This document shows positions 33,210 through 44,102 of a stretch of 64,000 bases of DNA, in pieces. This DNA is from Parietaria judaica. Lineage: Eukaryota; Streptophyta; Magnoliopsida; Rosales; Urticaceae. The notes beneath the pieces were generated by a model. That model worked only from the letters and a program-made list of their open reading frames with translations. It was not told the DNA's origin and ran no database searches. Every line of letters begins with the position of its first letter. Within the stretch, counting starts at the first letter, position 1. The DNA is taken from contig OX940866.1 in assembly GCA_954871525.1 (NCBI GenBank), positions 15,647,001 to 15,711,000 on the forward strand, in the 5' to 3' direction. Made by a program: the position numbers and the translations under genes.

Positions 33210-33262
33210 TCTCCTTGTACAATGTTTGCAGCCTTTCTCTGAAAAATCATATGGAATTCTCT
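33210..33262 (-). pseudogene. Inverted relic of SABATH intron 1/exon 2 boundary
   Basis: The minus strand reads GAATTCCATATGATTTTTCAG followed by AGAAAGGCTGCAAACATTGT, matching 30,199-30,248 of the SABATH gene (intron end, AG acceptor and first codons of exon 2) with only a few changes. Homology fades on both sides; no further methyltransferase exons are found nearby. It is a decayed piece of an inverted duplicate. Confidence 0.75.
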
Positions 33263-33436
33263 CATATTCAGAGTGAGAGTGCGTATCAATCATCATGTCA
33301 TATAGTACCTGAGATTCAAATCAGTGGCGACGCTGAGGGCGGCAACGACGGAGGTCGTTGATTCTGTTTTAGGGTAACTTCAAAATCAAAATTACCATTA
33401 AATAATATTTTTGTCTCTCATTACCATTTAAATTAA

Positions 33437-33806
33437 TATTGGGCCCGTTTGCTACACCTTAATTTTTACAAAAATCGTTTTTAGTTATAATTTAAAAAAC
33501 AAACTTTTTTTTTTAAACTGACATGTGTTTGGTAAATTGTTTATAAAACAGTTGTTGCTGGTAACAAAAACTAATTTAGCGTTTGGTAAAAATATTTATT
33601 TAGGCTAAAAATACTAAAATAGACTAAAACCGTATTTTTGTTTTTAGAAAAAACCAAAAGCTACGAATTCTAGCTTTTACGATTCTTGCACAAAAATCTA
33701 AAATCGTTTTTGTATTTTTTGGAAAAATAATTTTGCCAAACACCTGAAAAACGGTATAGTTTATTTTAAAACAAAAACAGGGCTAAATAAGTTGTGCCAA
33801 ACGCAC
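33437..33806. mobile_element. MITE, copy 1 (GGGCCCGTTTG type)
   Basis: Matches 55,256-55,640 along its whole length in the same orientation, sharing ACAGTTGTTGCT, GGTAACAAAAACT, TTTAGCGTTTGG and ACCAAAAGCTACGAAT. The ends are imperfectly inverted (GGGCCCGTTTG and CAAACGCACCC). No ORF. Target duplication not resolved. Confidence 0.8.
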
Positions 33807-36395
33807 CCATTATTAATTTTAATAGTTGGTACTTGGTAGATGTTACCGAAATATTACAATTTTAATTTTGTAGTTCACAGTTATATTTTAGGTACGTGGA
33901 TCTTAAAATTCAAATACTGTACAATCTTGATAAATTAATAATCTCGATTAAATAATAAATTTGTCCGGTCCTGACTCGACCCTAATTAGCTAAATTAATA
34001 ATTCGCTAAATTGATAAGATAATAATTTTTTAGAAGTATATGAGTCTCAACTGATATATAAATTAATAATTCAATATAAAAAAAAATGCTTATATAGCTA
34101 TGAAACCGCTATAAATAAAATATAACATTGCATACCTAGTTATAAAATCATCTTAAATAAATACAAATTACACTAAATAACTAATCATACAATATTTCTA
34201 AAATAAGATGATTAAGTTATTTGCCTATTTTTAAAATTTATGTCTCCTTCAACTTTAACTCTAAGTTTCCGCATAGCATTAAGAAGGTCCAGTGTTGTAT
34301 TTTTATGATGTAAAAAAATTTGTTCAAAGTGATTGTCGCTACAATTGCATCATTGCATGAACGAAGTTTCATTTTGGTAATATCATCTTCAAATTATGTA
34401 TTATGATTACAATATTCTTGACATGTTATATAAGGATTTTGTTTTTTTTCTTATTATAATGATTATGTGACTAATATTTTATAAATTAATAATTCGATAG
34501 TATAATAAATTTTGACGGTACTAACATTGTAAATTTATGTAATATATATATTTACTTGATTTTTGGCGTTGCTGTATTTACAACATAAATCCTAACTAAA
34601 ATACAAAGATTTAAAATCACGCCCTTTTAACAAATTTACTCATGGGTAACAAGTTTACCAATGAATTTTTCAAAAGAAAATATGTACTGACCACAATTTA
34701 TGGGTATACTGGTAACCGAAGGATTTACCGATGAGCATTCGAGAAGATAATTAAACTAAATAATACTGTATAAAATTCATATATTTAATTTACATTAGTC
34801 TATTATTTATAGTATATATAAAATAGTGTATATGAAATATACATGAACTAAATTTATGAAAGAATTAAGTAATTTTACATGGACAAAAAGTAGCAAATTG
34901 GGAGAATTGATAGATGGAAAGTCTAACGGACAAAAGAATGAAGCAGTTTGGAAGAGTTGACGTTATAAATAAAGATTTGTGCTTGTAGTAAGCATTTGTG
35001 GGACAAACTATTGATGTAGTGTTTCTCTATGGCTCTTTAAAAATAGAAAGTTTTTCTCACTATTTTGTAACCAACCCAAGAAGTGCTTAATATAAGTTTG
35101 ATTATTCTCTCCCACTAAAGTTATAGACTCTCTATAACTTATTTTTAAGCATGTATGGCAAAAGTATAAAGTTTTAATTATATCGATTTACAAGAAATTT
35201 ACTCATTTTTGTTGATGTTATGTCTTCATAATATTGTAGTTAATTATAAGTCTGTATGTTTGAGGTAATTTTTTTTATTCATTTCCCAAAATTTTACCTT
35301 TATTGCGGCAAAAAGTACCAAAAGTTAAGCTTTTGGCATTTTTGAGGTTATTTATTATTTTTGTTGTTGTTCGCTTTCAATAAATATTTATTGCAATAAT
35401 AATATGAGATTTTTGGGTAATTTTATTGTAGATTTTAGATTATCTTTAGCTTTTCACTTAATTCCAGCAAAAGTCCAAAGAGTTAATCTTTTGTGATTTT
35501 TGAAGTAATTTATTCATTTTTGTTGTTGTTTACTTTTATTAAATATTTATTGCCATACTAATATGAAATTTGGTGTTATTTATTTGCAAATTTGAGATTA
35601 TACCGAGCTTTTCCCTTAATTACACAATATGACATGATTTTATTTTTTATATTTTTAACACACTATATAAAAATTGAGCAAATATATTATTAAAAATATT
35701 TTAGCGATTTTCCATTGAGAAGTATAGAAAAGTGTCTACAATCCATCGACACAATAATCTGCAGTTTTAGCGGTTTTTCATCGATTAATAAGTAAACGGT
35801 AAATCCGTCGAAAATGGCAACCAGTTTATCGGCATAAATGGCATTTTGAACCTTGCCTGAGACCATTTTTTTATTTTAATTTCAAACAGTGTCAAATTGG
35901 TTTCACATGCCATGTTTGTTTACCAGTTGTCTATGTTATCTCAGACCACTGGAATTTTATTGAAGGAAAACAAAAAATAATTTTGATTTTTTTTTGTCTT
36001 CAACCAAAACGTACGAAATATAACTATATATGATAATGTAATATCATTATAGTATATAGTATCGTATAATTGTATAGTAAGATATTGCTAAAATATTAAT
36101 TCATATAATTAAATTATTAAATTTATATATATTATTATATGTTTTATTGATATTATTATAATAGTGACAAATATATTTATTACTAAATACAAAATTAATT
36201 ACAATGATATAAACTCATGTAACTAAATTTCTTGCTACTTTATATTATATTATTTCAATATATAATTAGAGTAATAAAATTTGAATATATTTTTTGTATT
36301 AATATAAATATCTTTAAACATAATATTAAAATATATTACTTTCAAATCAAACCTATTTTCTTTTTATTAATATAAATTGTTCTGATTTAATTATT
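33807..36395. other. AT-rich intergenic region without genes
   Basis: No gene or RNA recognised. About 35,297-35,610 is a diverged tandem duplication (TTGTTGTTGTT plus TAAATATTTATTGC blocks, period about 158). Around 35,700-35,830, AGCGGTTTTTCATCG and CCGTCGAAAAT resemble decayed CACTA-element sequence. Confidence 0.45.
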
Positions 36396-36404
36396 ATATT
36401 TTTT

Positions 36405-37385
36405 GGGTAAACTGCGGCTAATGTACCCAATGTTTGATTTTCTGCGGATTATATATCCAATGTTTATTTTTGGCGGCTAATGTACCCAATGTTTGATCCG
36501 TTAGATATTTTTGGGTTTTCCGTCAGTTGACCGTTAGAGAGTTATCCTCTACTATATGTACACTTTTCGTATTTTTGACATAACTCACTCATTTTTTGTC
36601 CAAATTTTATGCACGACCTATGGTTGGAAAGATAAGAGATAGATCTACAACTTTGATGTTTTAAGTTTTGTAAAATAAGTTGTAAACAAAATACGAAATT
36701 TCAAATATAACGTAAAATTGGACATTAGTTTAATGCAAAATATTTGTTTTGAGCAAATTTTAATATACTTAATGACTTTTTATGATGAAATTTAAAAGAA
36801 AAAAGTTGTAGATAAATGTTTTATCTTTCCAACGGGTGTTTATTTATAAATTTTTAACAAAAAATGAGTGAGTTATGCCAAAAATATAAAAGATGTGATG
36901 TGAAATAATATTTCATATTTTTGGCATAACTCACTCGTTTTTTATCCAAAATTTATAAATAAACACCCGTTGGAAAGATAAAACATTTATCTACAACTTT
37001 TTGCTTTTACTTTTCATCATAAAAAGTCATTAAGTATATTAAAATTTGCTCGAAACAAATATTTTACGTTAAACTAATGTCCAGTTTTACGTTGTACTTG
37101 AAATTTCGTATTTTTTTAAAACTGATTTTACAAAACTTAAAACATTAAAGTTATATATCTATCTCTTATCTTTCCAACCATAGGTCGTACATAAAATTTG
37201 GACAAAAAATGAGTGAGTTATGTCAAAAATACGAAAAGTGTACATATAACTCTCTAACGGTCAACTGACGGAAAACCCAAAAAATCTAACGGATCAAACA
37301 TTGAGTACATTAGCCGTCGAAAATAAACATTGAGTACATAATCCGCAGAAAATCAAACATTGGGTACATTAGCCGCAGTTTACCC
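36405..37385. mobile_element. 981-bp palindromic fold-back/MULE-type element
   Basis: It starts GGGTAAACTGCGGCTAATGT and ends with its exact complement. The two arms of about 490 bp pair along nearly their full length around a centre near 36,895. Each arm itself contains related sub-blocks (AACTCACTCATTTTTTGTCC and AACTCACTCGTTTTTTATCC; TTGGAAAGATAA). Perfect 9-bp flanking duplications ATATTTTTT at 36,396-36,404 and 37,386-37,394 indicate Mutator-like transposition. No ORF. It lies about 185 bp upstream of the RID1-like locus. Confidence 0.93.
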
Positions 37386-37569
37386 ATATTTTTTTAACAA
37401 ACAGTGCTTAGTTTCTCCGAATAATCTTTCTCCGTGCTCTTCAGCACGTCGTAAAGTCTCATATTTTTTTTGTTTCCCTATTATTGTTGGACTCTCAAGC
37501 TTATAATAGGATTTGGGGTCTGAATTTGATTGATTATATATAACTGTATAATTATTCTTTTAAGCTTGA

Positions 37570-40500
37570 ATGGATCAAGCAGGTTTCGGAAACGCCACTG
37601 AAACTAGGTCAAGAGAAAAACTCTGACTATATTTTATTTTACTACTTTTTCTTTCGATATTGATTTTTTTTTTTTTTTTTTACATACGATTCAGGAAGCA
37701 TGAGATTTCACAGCAAAGGAAGTCTCTTCCAATCGCTTTGGGTACTTGTACGCTGCTTTGGGTGAAACTGGAAGTGGAAAATCCACTCGTACGTATGCCT
37801 TTTTCTGTGCTCTTAATTGACCATCAAGTCTTGATTATTTATTATCTGATCATGATGGTCTTCTTCTATGATCTGTTGTAACACAGAGATACCCCAGTTT
37901 CTGTGCGATGCCGGGTTTTGCCGCGGCGGGAAACTCATCGGTATCACTCAGCCCAGACGCGTTGCCGCGGTCACCGTTGCAACACGAGTGGCCGAGGAAT
38001 GCGGGTCGGTTTTGGGTCAGAAAGTTGGGTACTCCGTCAGATTCGACGACAAGACTTCCGGCTCTACATTAAAATTAATGATAATGTCTGCTAGTTTGGA
38101 TGCTAAAATCTTCTCCAATTACTTTGGTGGTGCTAAGATTGTTCACGTCCAAGGCCGACAGTTTCCCGTCGATATAGTCTACACACGTCTTCCCGTGCCG
38201 GATTATGTAGATGCCACGATACAGACGATATTCGAGGTGTATATCTATTTCTTATAATTTACTCTTTTGCATGGCCATCATTTTAAGCAGCGTACAAGTA
38301 CCATTATAATATAAATATCTCTAAGATACCATTAATTGGATTTTTATTCTACCAAATACTACAATTCTAAAACTATTCTTCAAAAAAATTTATATACAAA
38401 TTTTCCTATTAGTTTTAAAACATTTTAGACAGTTAAAAGATTGTCTAAAAACTAACTAGAAACTGTATTGAAACTGTTTAAAAATTGTCTTAAATCAAGA
38501 GTAAAATTATCCAAAAAATAATTCTAGAATTATAATTTTAAAGTTCTAGTATTTGGTAGAATAAAAAGCTAATTAGTGGTGTAGTTTCGGGGAAAATATT
38601 CTCCCACATATTTTCAAATATCTCATATGTCGTAAATATTTCGACATCTTGTATGTTGTTAGATCCATGAACGGGAAAGTCCCGGCGATATACTAGCATT
38701 TTTGACGGAACAAGAAGAGATAGAATCTGTGAAAAGACTGATCAAACAGAGGCTTCACCAATTACCTATTTTGGATCAAACGCTTATAATTGTTCCTATG
38801 CATTCATCTCTTCCATCAGAACTACAAGTACGCGCCTTCGCACCCACTCCATCCGAGTTTCGCAAGGTATTGCTCTCGATAGAATTGTAAGACAGTTTTA
38901 AAACAGTTTTAGACAGATTTAAAACAGTTTTCAGACAGGGGTAAATTTGTTCAATTCTTTTACCTATTTTTATTTTATTTTTTAATTTACAAAAAAGCGA
39001 TTTCGTTATCTATCTTCAGGTAGTACTGGCAACAAATATAGCTGAGACATCAGTGACTATTCCCGGAATCAAGTATGTCATAGATCCCGGCGTTGTAAAA
39101 ATGCGGTATTACGATTCAAATAGAGAATTGGAATCTCTCGTTATTGTGCCAATTTCAAAGGCACAGGCACTTCAAAGAAGGTAAGGAAGAAGACATGCAA
39201 TTGTTTGTGCCTTTTAACAAGGAATATTTGCGGCATATATCCTTTTTTTTTTTTTTCCTCTCGTGACAATATTATCAAATGATATCGTTAGTTTTTTCTG
39301 TTAAAAGTCACGTGTTATGCATCAGTATAGTAGATTTTTACTTTAATAATTTATATACTATCGATTTAAATATATTTTTAAAATACAATGGCAGACGTTA
39401 AAATTCGTTAATATTTTTATCGCTGCAGTGGACGTGCAGGCCGACTAGGGCCTGGAAAATGCTTCCGTGTTTACCCGAAACTTGAGTTTAAAAGGCTTGC
39501 GGACTCCACAAGGCCGGAGATCAGGCGTTGCGACCTTTCTAGCGTTATTCTACAACTCAAAGCCTTGGGTGTGCGTGACGTTGTCGGATTTTTCATGGAA
39601 AAACCTAACCGGTGAATACACTGCTTTATTTAAAGAGCTTGTGAATATAGTTTTAGAAGAGTCGTAAAATATCCAAGTTGCAATTCTAAGGTGTTAATGC
39701 CGTTAAACAGGCGTGTTATTGAGAAATCATTGATGCAGCTATACTGGCTAGGTGCTTTGACCAAGAAAGGGAAACTCTCTGCAATGGGCCGGCAAATGTC
39801 ACAGCTTCCTTTGGAGCCTAAGTTTGCGAGAGCTCTGATTCTCGCCTGCGAGTTCAAGTGCTTGCAAGAAATGTTGATCACTGTTGCAATGCTTTCGGTG
39901 GAATCCATTTTCTACTGCCCTCCTGATGAGTTAGAACAGGTAATTTGTTCTCATTTAATGCAATTCTTCTATTTCAGTTCATAGACCTCGTGGTCGGTGG
40001 GCGCTTCTTGTTTCGTTTCAAAAGAAGAAGAAGAAAAAAATAATATGAATTTAACTTTGTAATACATCCGGTTTAGAGGGACAAAAACCATTTAACCGGT
40101 TTTATTAATATTCATGGTTTTCATAGTTTTTACAGAAAATTTAATTTAAATGTTTCCGATCTCCATAATTGAATAAATATTTCGCAAAACACCTTTAATT
40201 GGTTTTTTATTCTACCGAACATAAAAACTCTAATACTATTCTTCAAAGTTTCTTTGGACAACTACACCTTTAATTTAAAACACATTTTAGATAAGGGAAA
40301 AATAGTCCAAAAAAACCGAGGAATAGTTATAAAACTATTTTTCATGTTTTAAAGAAAATAAACAAGTTGGGTTTGCTAGGGAAAGAGGGCGATAAAGAAG
40401 TTTTCAAGTCCCGAAGGTGATCACTTCACTCTGATGAATGTGTATCAAGCAGCTCACGAGTATCTTCAGGAGAACAATTACACGAGCATTGCAAAAGGTA

Positions 40501-41510
40501 AAGCCAACAAGATGCTCAAGCAATGGTGCATCGACAACTTCATCAATAGTCGCTCCCTGAGCAATGCTCGTGATATTTACGGGTTAGTTTTCAGTCGCAA
40601 CCTTGTTTAGTAAGGATTAATGGTGACAAATGCATCCAAGTTGTTTCAAATGGGACGATTTAAAAATAACTTGAGTATATTCGCCACCATTAATCCGTTC
40701 ATTATCCAATGTTTACGTGAATGTGTGAATCTATGAAGCCAAATCCTCGGACATGTTAAGCAAATGGGGCTTCATGTGTCCTCTTGTGGAGATGACATGC
40801 TTCGGTTTCGTAGGTGCCTTTGTTCTAGCTTCTTCTTGAACGCAGCTTTATGCCAGGGTGATAAAACATATAGGTATGAATTTTCTGATATATTCTTGAC
40901 TTTTGTGTGATAGAAGTATCTAAACTTTGACTAACTGAGACGGTAGAGTTTCAAAGTGAAAAAAGTGGCTAAAGTATTCAAATTCAACACGTGTGAGATA
41001 ACGTAATTTTCTTGCCAATTTTTTTAATGGACTATGGTCAATTTTTTAGTACAGTGATACTGAATCATACTTAAGATACGGATTTTTGTGATCATCTAGC
41101 TAGCATCTTCTTTCATTTGAATTCGATGATAAAAATTAAACGGAGAAATATGTAGCTTCACTTGCCGCCTCAATCGATAAAAAATTGATTATTTTTTTTT
41201 CCAGGATTATACCTATATAATAATTGCACAAATTTGGACAATACCGGTTAATACTAATAGCATATATTTGGTGAAAATATATTGTTATCTTTGCCAATGT
41301 TGAATGCTTACCTCAAAGTAACATGGCAGGGCTTTGGGAAGTGATCTAGCTGTGCAGATCCACCCGTCTTCCGTGTTATTCGGATCGAAACCCGAGTGTG
41401 TCGTCTACAACGAGCTCGTCGAAACCGCGCACAAGTTTATTCGAATCGTAACCGTCATTGACTCCTCGTGGCTGATTGAGCTGGTTCCTGAATATTATTC
41501 CTTGCAGTAG
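37570..41510 (+). pseudogene. RID1: RID1-like DEAH-box RNA helicase lacking the DEAH motif
   Basis: Exons inferred from GT-AG sites: 37,570-37,607, 37,695-37,788, 37,887-38,236, 38,663-38,866, 39,020-39,180, 39,429-39,611, 39,711-39,939, 40,380-40,582, about 40,739-40,873 and 41,330-41,510 (TAG). The reading phase agrees across every junction after exon 2. Motifs present: GETGSGKST (Walker A, motif I), TQPRRVAA (Ia), MSASL (III), [14 protein letters not shown] (V) and QRRSGRAGR-like VI (QRSGRAGR), then the ratchet/OB-fold region to HPSSVLFGSKPECVV. Two defects: exon 2 loses about 25 family-typical residues with a +2 frame change near 37,741-37,760, and in exon 3 FDDKTSGST joins directly to LKLMIMSAS, removing about 100 residues with the DEAH box. 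The family acts in pre-mRNA splicing and RNP remodelling. This copy cannot hydrolyse ATP normally. Transcription is unknown. Confidence 0.85.
38325..38583. mobile_element. MITE in RID1-like intron, with relative at 40,190-40,340
   Basis: The left end, ATTAATTGGATTTTTATTCT then ACCAAATACTA, is mirrored by the right end TAGTATTTGGTAGAATAAAA. The inverted repeats are about 45 bp. A diverged partial copy with TTTATTCTACCGAACA lies in a later intron of the same gene (about 40,190-40,340). Target duplication not resolved. Confidence 0.65.
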
Positions 41511-41658
41511 ATAGAGAGCTGACCTACATCTACTAATTGTGACAAACATAACATTCCATTTTTCATTCAATAGGACATAACGAATGCGTTAAACAGCGTC
41601 GCATGATGCCTTCTTGATGGTTGTATTTATTAAAATTTGAGTTTGCTTGATAATTTTA

Positions 41659-42001
41659 TGATATGAGCCTGAGAGAGAGATTTGAGAGAAAGGCCTCCCT
41701 TAAACCCTTATCCTAATTAGGATTAGAGTTTAATTCTGGAAGCTAATGTTTCATTAATGAAGGGAACTATTTATAGCCCACACACACAAGAGGAAATAAT
41801 CCAATTAGGGACAAACCCCTAAAGGAAGACCCGACCAAAACGACATGACTTGCAACGATAAACCGACACACAACATTTACGAAAATCTAAATAACGGACT
41901 CAAAGTAATCAAAAGAAATCCGATCCTAAATTCTTCGTGATCCTAGCCACTTTTTCCCGGCGATGCAACTTGCGACACTTTCGTAATACGAGTTCGTATC
42001 A
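41659..42001. repeat. Solo LTR (343 bp) with TTTTA target duplication
   Basis: Starts TGATATGAGCCTGAG and ends AGTTCGTATCA, with inverted termini TGATAYGA. It is flanked by perfect 5-bp duplications TTTTA (41,654-41,658 and 42,002-42,006). No internal coding sequence remains, so it is a recombination-derived solo LTR. It lies 148 bp beyond the stop of the RID1-like locus. Confidence 0.88.
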
Positions 42002-42024
42002 TTTTAATGGGCAAATAACATTAC

Positions 42025-43949
42025 TGTTGATGCTGAAAATTAAATCAAACTTTCGAGCGGCCCAATAGCATGGTATGGGCTGGGCCCAACACCGTGTGTT
42101 GACTTCGAGTGGGCTATAGAGCGTTGACCCCTTCGTACTTCGGGTCAGGCATGGGATGGCACTAGGGACCTGGTCTCCACGTAGGGAGTGTCTCGGTGAG
42201 ACCCCGATGTGAGCCCTGACAGACGAGACCCCTCCGCCTGGGCTCCTAACGTCGACCTGGGTCCACGGCCGGTCCGCAAAGTCTGTACAGACTGGGGGAC
42301 GGTCACACGCGTCTCGTAAATCGGAATCTAGACAGGCATGATGGTATAGTCGTGTCAGGACCTTGTCTAGAGTTTCCGCCCTATTCGCTTCCTCTGTGGT
42401 CCGGACCTTTGGTTGATTCCCGGAGGTCAGACCCTTCGGTCCGCTTATAGGAGGGTCCGGGGGTTCAAACATGATTATATATTACTCCGGGCGTCCCCCG
42501 GAGTAAAACTATATCGTTTTTTGTAGGGGTGAAAATTTTGTAACTGTTTCTCGGTATCGTCTCGGTTTCGGTATCGATCTCAGATCGGTTTTCAAAAAAA
42601 TATGATAAATTTAGTTTAAAACCAAGAACCGATACTTATCGTTATCGGTTTCCGATACCGATACCGAGAACCGATACTGATACCAAATTTCTCGAATTTT
42701 GGTATCGGTTTCGGTTGTAAACTACATGTCGTTTCTAATAGTTTTGTAAATAGGTTTGTTGAATGTGCTGAATAAAACAGTGTATACCAAACCAATAGTA
42801 TGAGAGAAAAACAATAACGTTTAAAATTTAATGAAGACAATTTGAAACAAAAACCGACTACATGTTGTGATTATAAAACAAAGTATACTTATAAAAGAGT
42901 GTATACTGTATACAACTATTTTTTATCATATAATTTTATATCTATGTCAATTGTAACGTTGTATATAATAATTATGCTTTTATATTTTTTAAATTCAAAT
43001 TTCTTTAAATTGTTTATTGTAGAAGAAAGCTCCGAAGCTCCCGTTTCAACTTCCGTTCCCTCCACTCTTACTGGTGGTAGTAGTAAGTTAGTAACTAGTA
43101 ACATGGCCAAGAAAAGAAAGGCGAAATCAAAATCAAAGAAAAAGGAGAAAGCGAAATCAAAATCAAAGAAAAGAAATGACATGGTTTAATTATGTTTGAT
43201 GTTTTTATGTATTAGACGTGTATTTTATATTTCGGACATGGTATTTTGTATTATTTTTGGATTTTTCCCCGGGTTATTCCCGGTTCATGTCTCGGTTTAT
43301 TTATCGATTTTCTTATCTTTTTTCTCAGTTTCGGTCTCGGTTTGATAAAAACCAAGAAATTTTTAGAACCGATACCAATACCAAAAAAAATATCTCGATT
43401 TTTCAATACCAATACCAAAAAAAGCTAATTTACCGATTATCGGTACCGGTTTCACCCCTAGTTTTTTGACTCCTCCGGACGTGGCCAATCCAACATCGCA
43501 AACGGCATCCCAATCTGAGCTCTCACGCGCCCCCATGCGCGGGTTTCGTGCGCCGCACTCCGGTGGAACTTGCGCCCCAAGTTGCTGACGTCATAGGACT
43601 GACGTCAGCCAACCAGAAGGCGCGTGCGACGCGTGGCAAGATGCGTGGATGCTGCAGGTGACTCGTGGCGGCGTGTGGAGGCGTGTGTGGGCCCACGGGG
43701 CCCTGTGGGGCCCCGCTCGGGGTGCTCCCGGGGCCGTTTTTTGGTCCCGGGAGTGTCCCGAGGCCAAACTTTACAAACTTTATGACCTTTTTGAGTATTT
43801 CGATATTTTTATGAACATCTGAATACTTTGTTTTGCCAAAACGGGCCTCTGAAAGGCGTTTTGAGATTAAAAATGATTTATTTAATAAAAAGATAATTAA
43901 TTAAATAATCTTCCTTTATTAAATAAACTTTATAAAAATACCCCCAACA
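42025..43949 (-). repeat. Family-B solo LTR with ATTAC duplication, carrying a hAT insertion
   Basis: Outer ends are TGTTGATGCTG (42,025) and CCCCCAACA (43,949), flanked by perfect 5-bp ATTAC (42,020-42,024 and 43,950-43,954). Removing the 937-bp hAT element and one 8-bp duplication leaves about 980 bp. By comparison with the interrupted copy, the LTR points to the minus strand. The right half is rich in CpG and contains TGACGTCA-type motifs at about 43,585-43,610. Confidence 0.88.
42524..43460. mobile_element. Non-autonomous hAT element (937 bp) with 8-bp duplication
   Basis: Terminal inverted repeats TAGGGGTGAAA at 42,524 and TTTCACCCCTA at 43,460. Target duplication GTTTTTTG is perfect at 42,516-42,523 and 43,461-43,468. 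Subterminal regions are full of CGATACCGA/TCGGTATCGG repeats, as expected for transposase-binding sites. The interior has no transposase. One short frame (to 43,189) ends in a Lys/Ser-rich segment, KKRKAKSKSKKKEKAKSKSK, whose DNA is a short tandem repeat; no gene is claimed. Confidence 0.95.
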
Positions 43950-44102
43950 ATTACTATATAATATATACATCTATTATTCAACTCTTTGTCGATGATATTA
44001 ATGTTATATTTTAAGAGGGACGAATCTTATATTTATTAATTACTTTTCCTACAAGAGCCGTATTATCTCTTTTTTTTTTTAAAGCAATTTGATTTCATTC
44101 AA

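Noticed and set aside
42842..43189. Lys/Ser-rich protein captured by the hAT element
   Set aside because: The Lys-rich part is a short tandem DNA repeat and the rest has no recognisable domain; not enough to call a gene.
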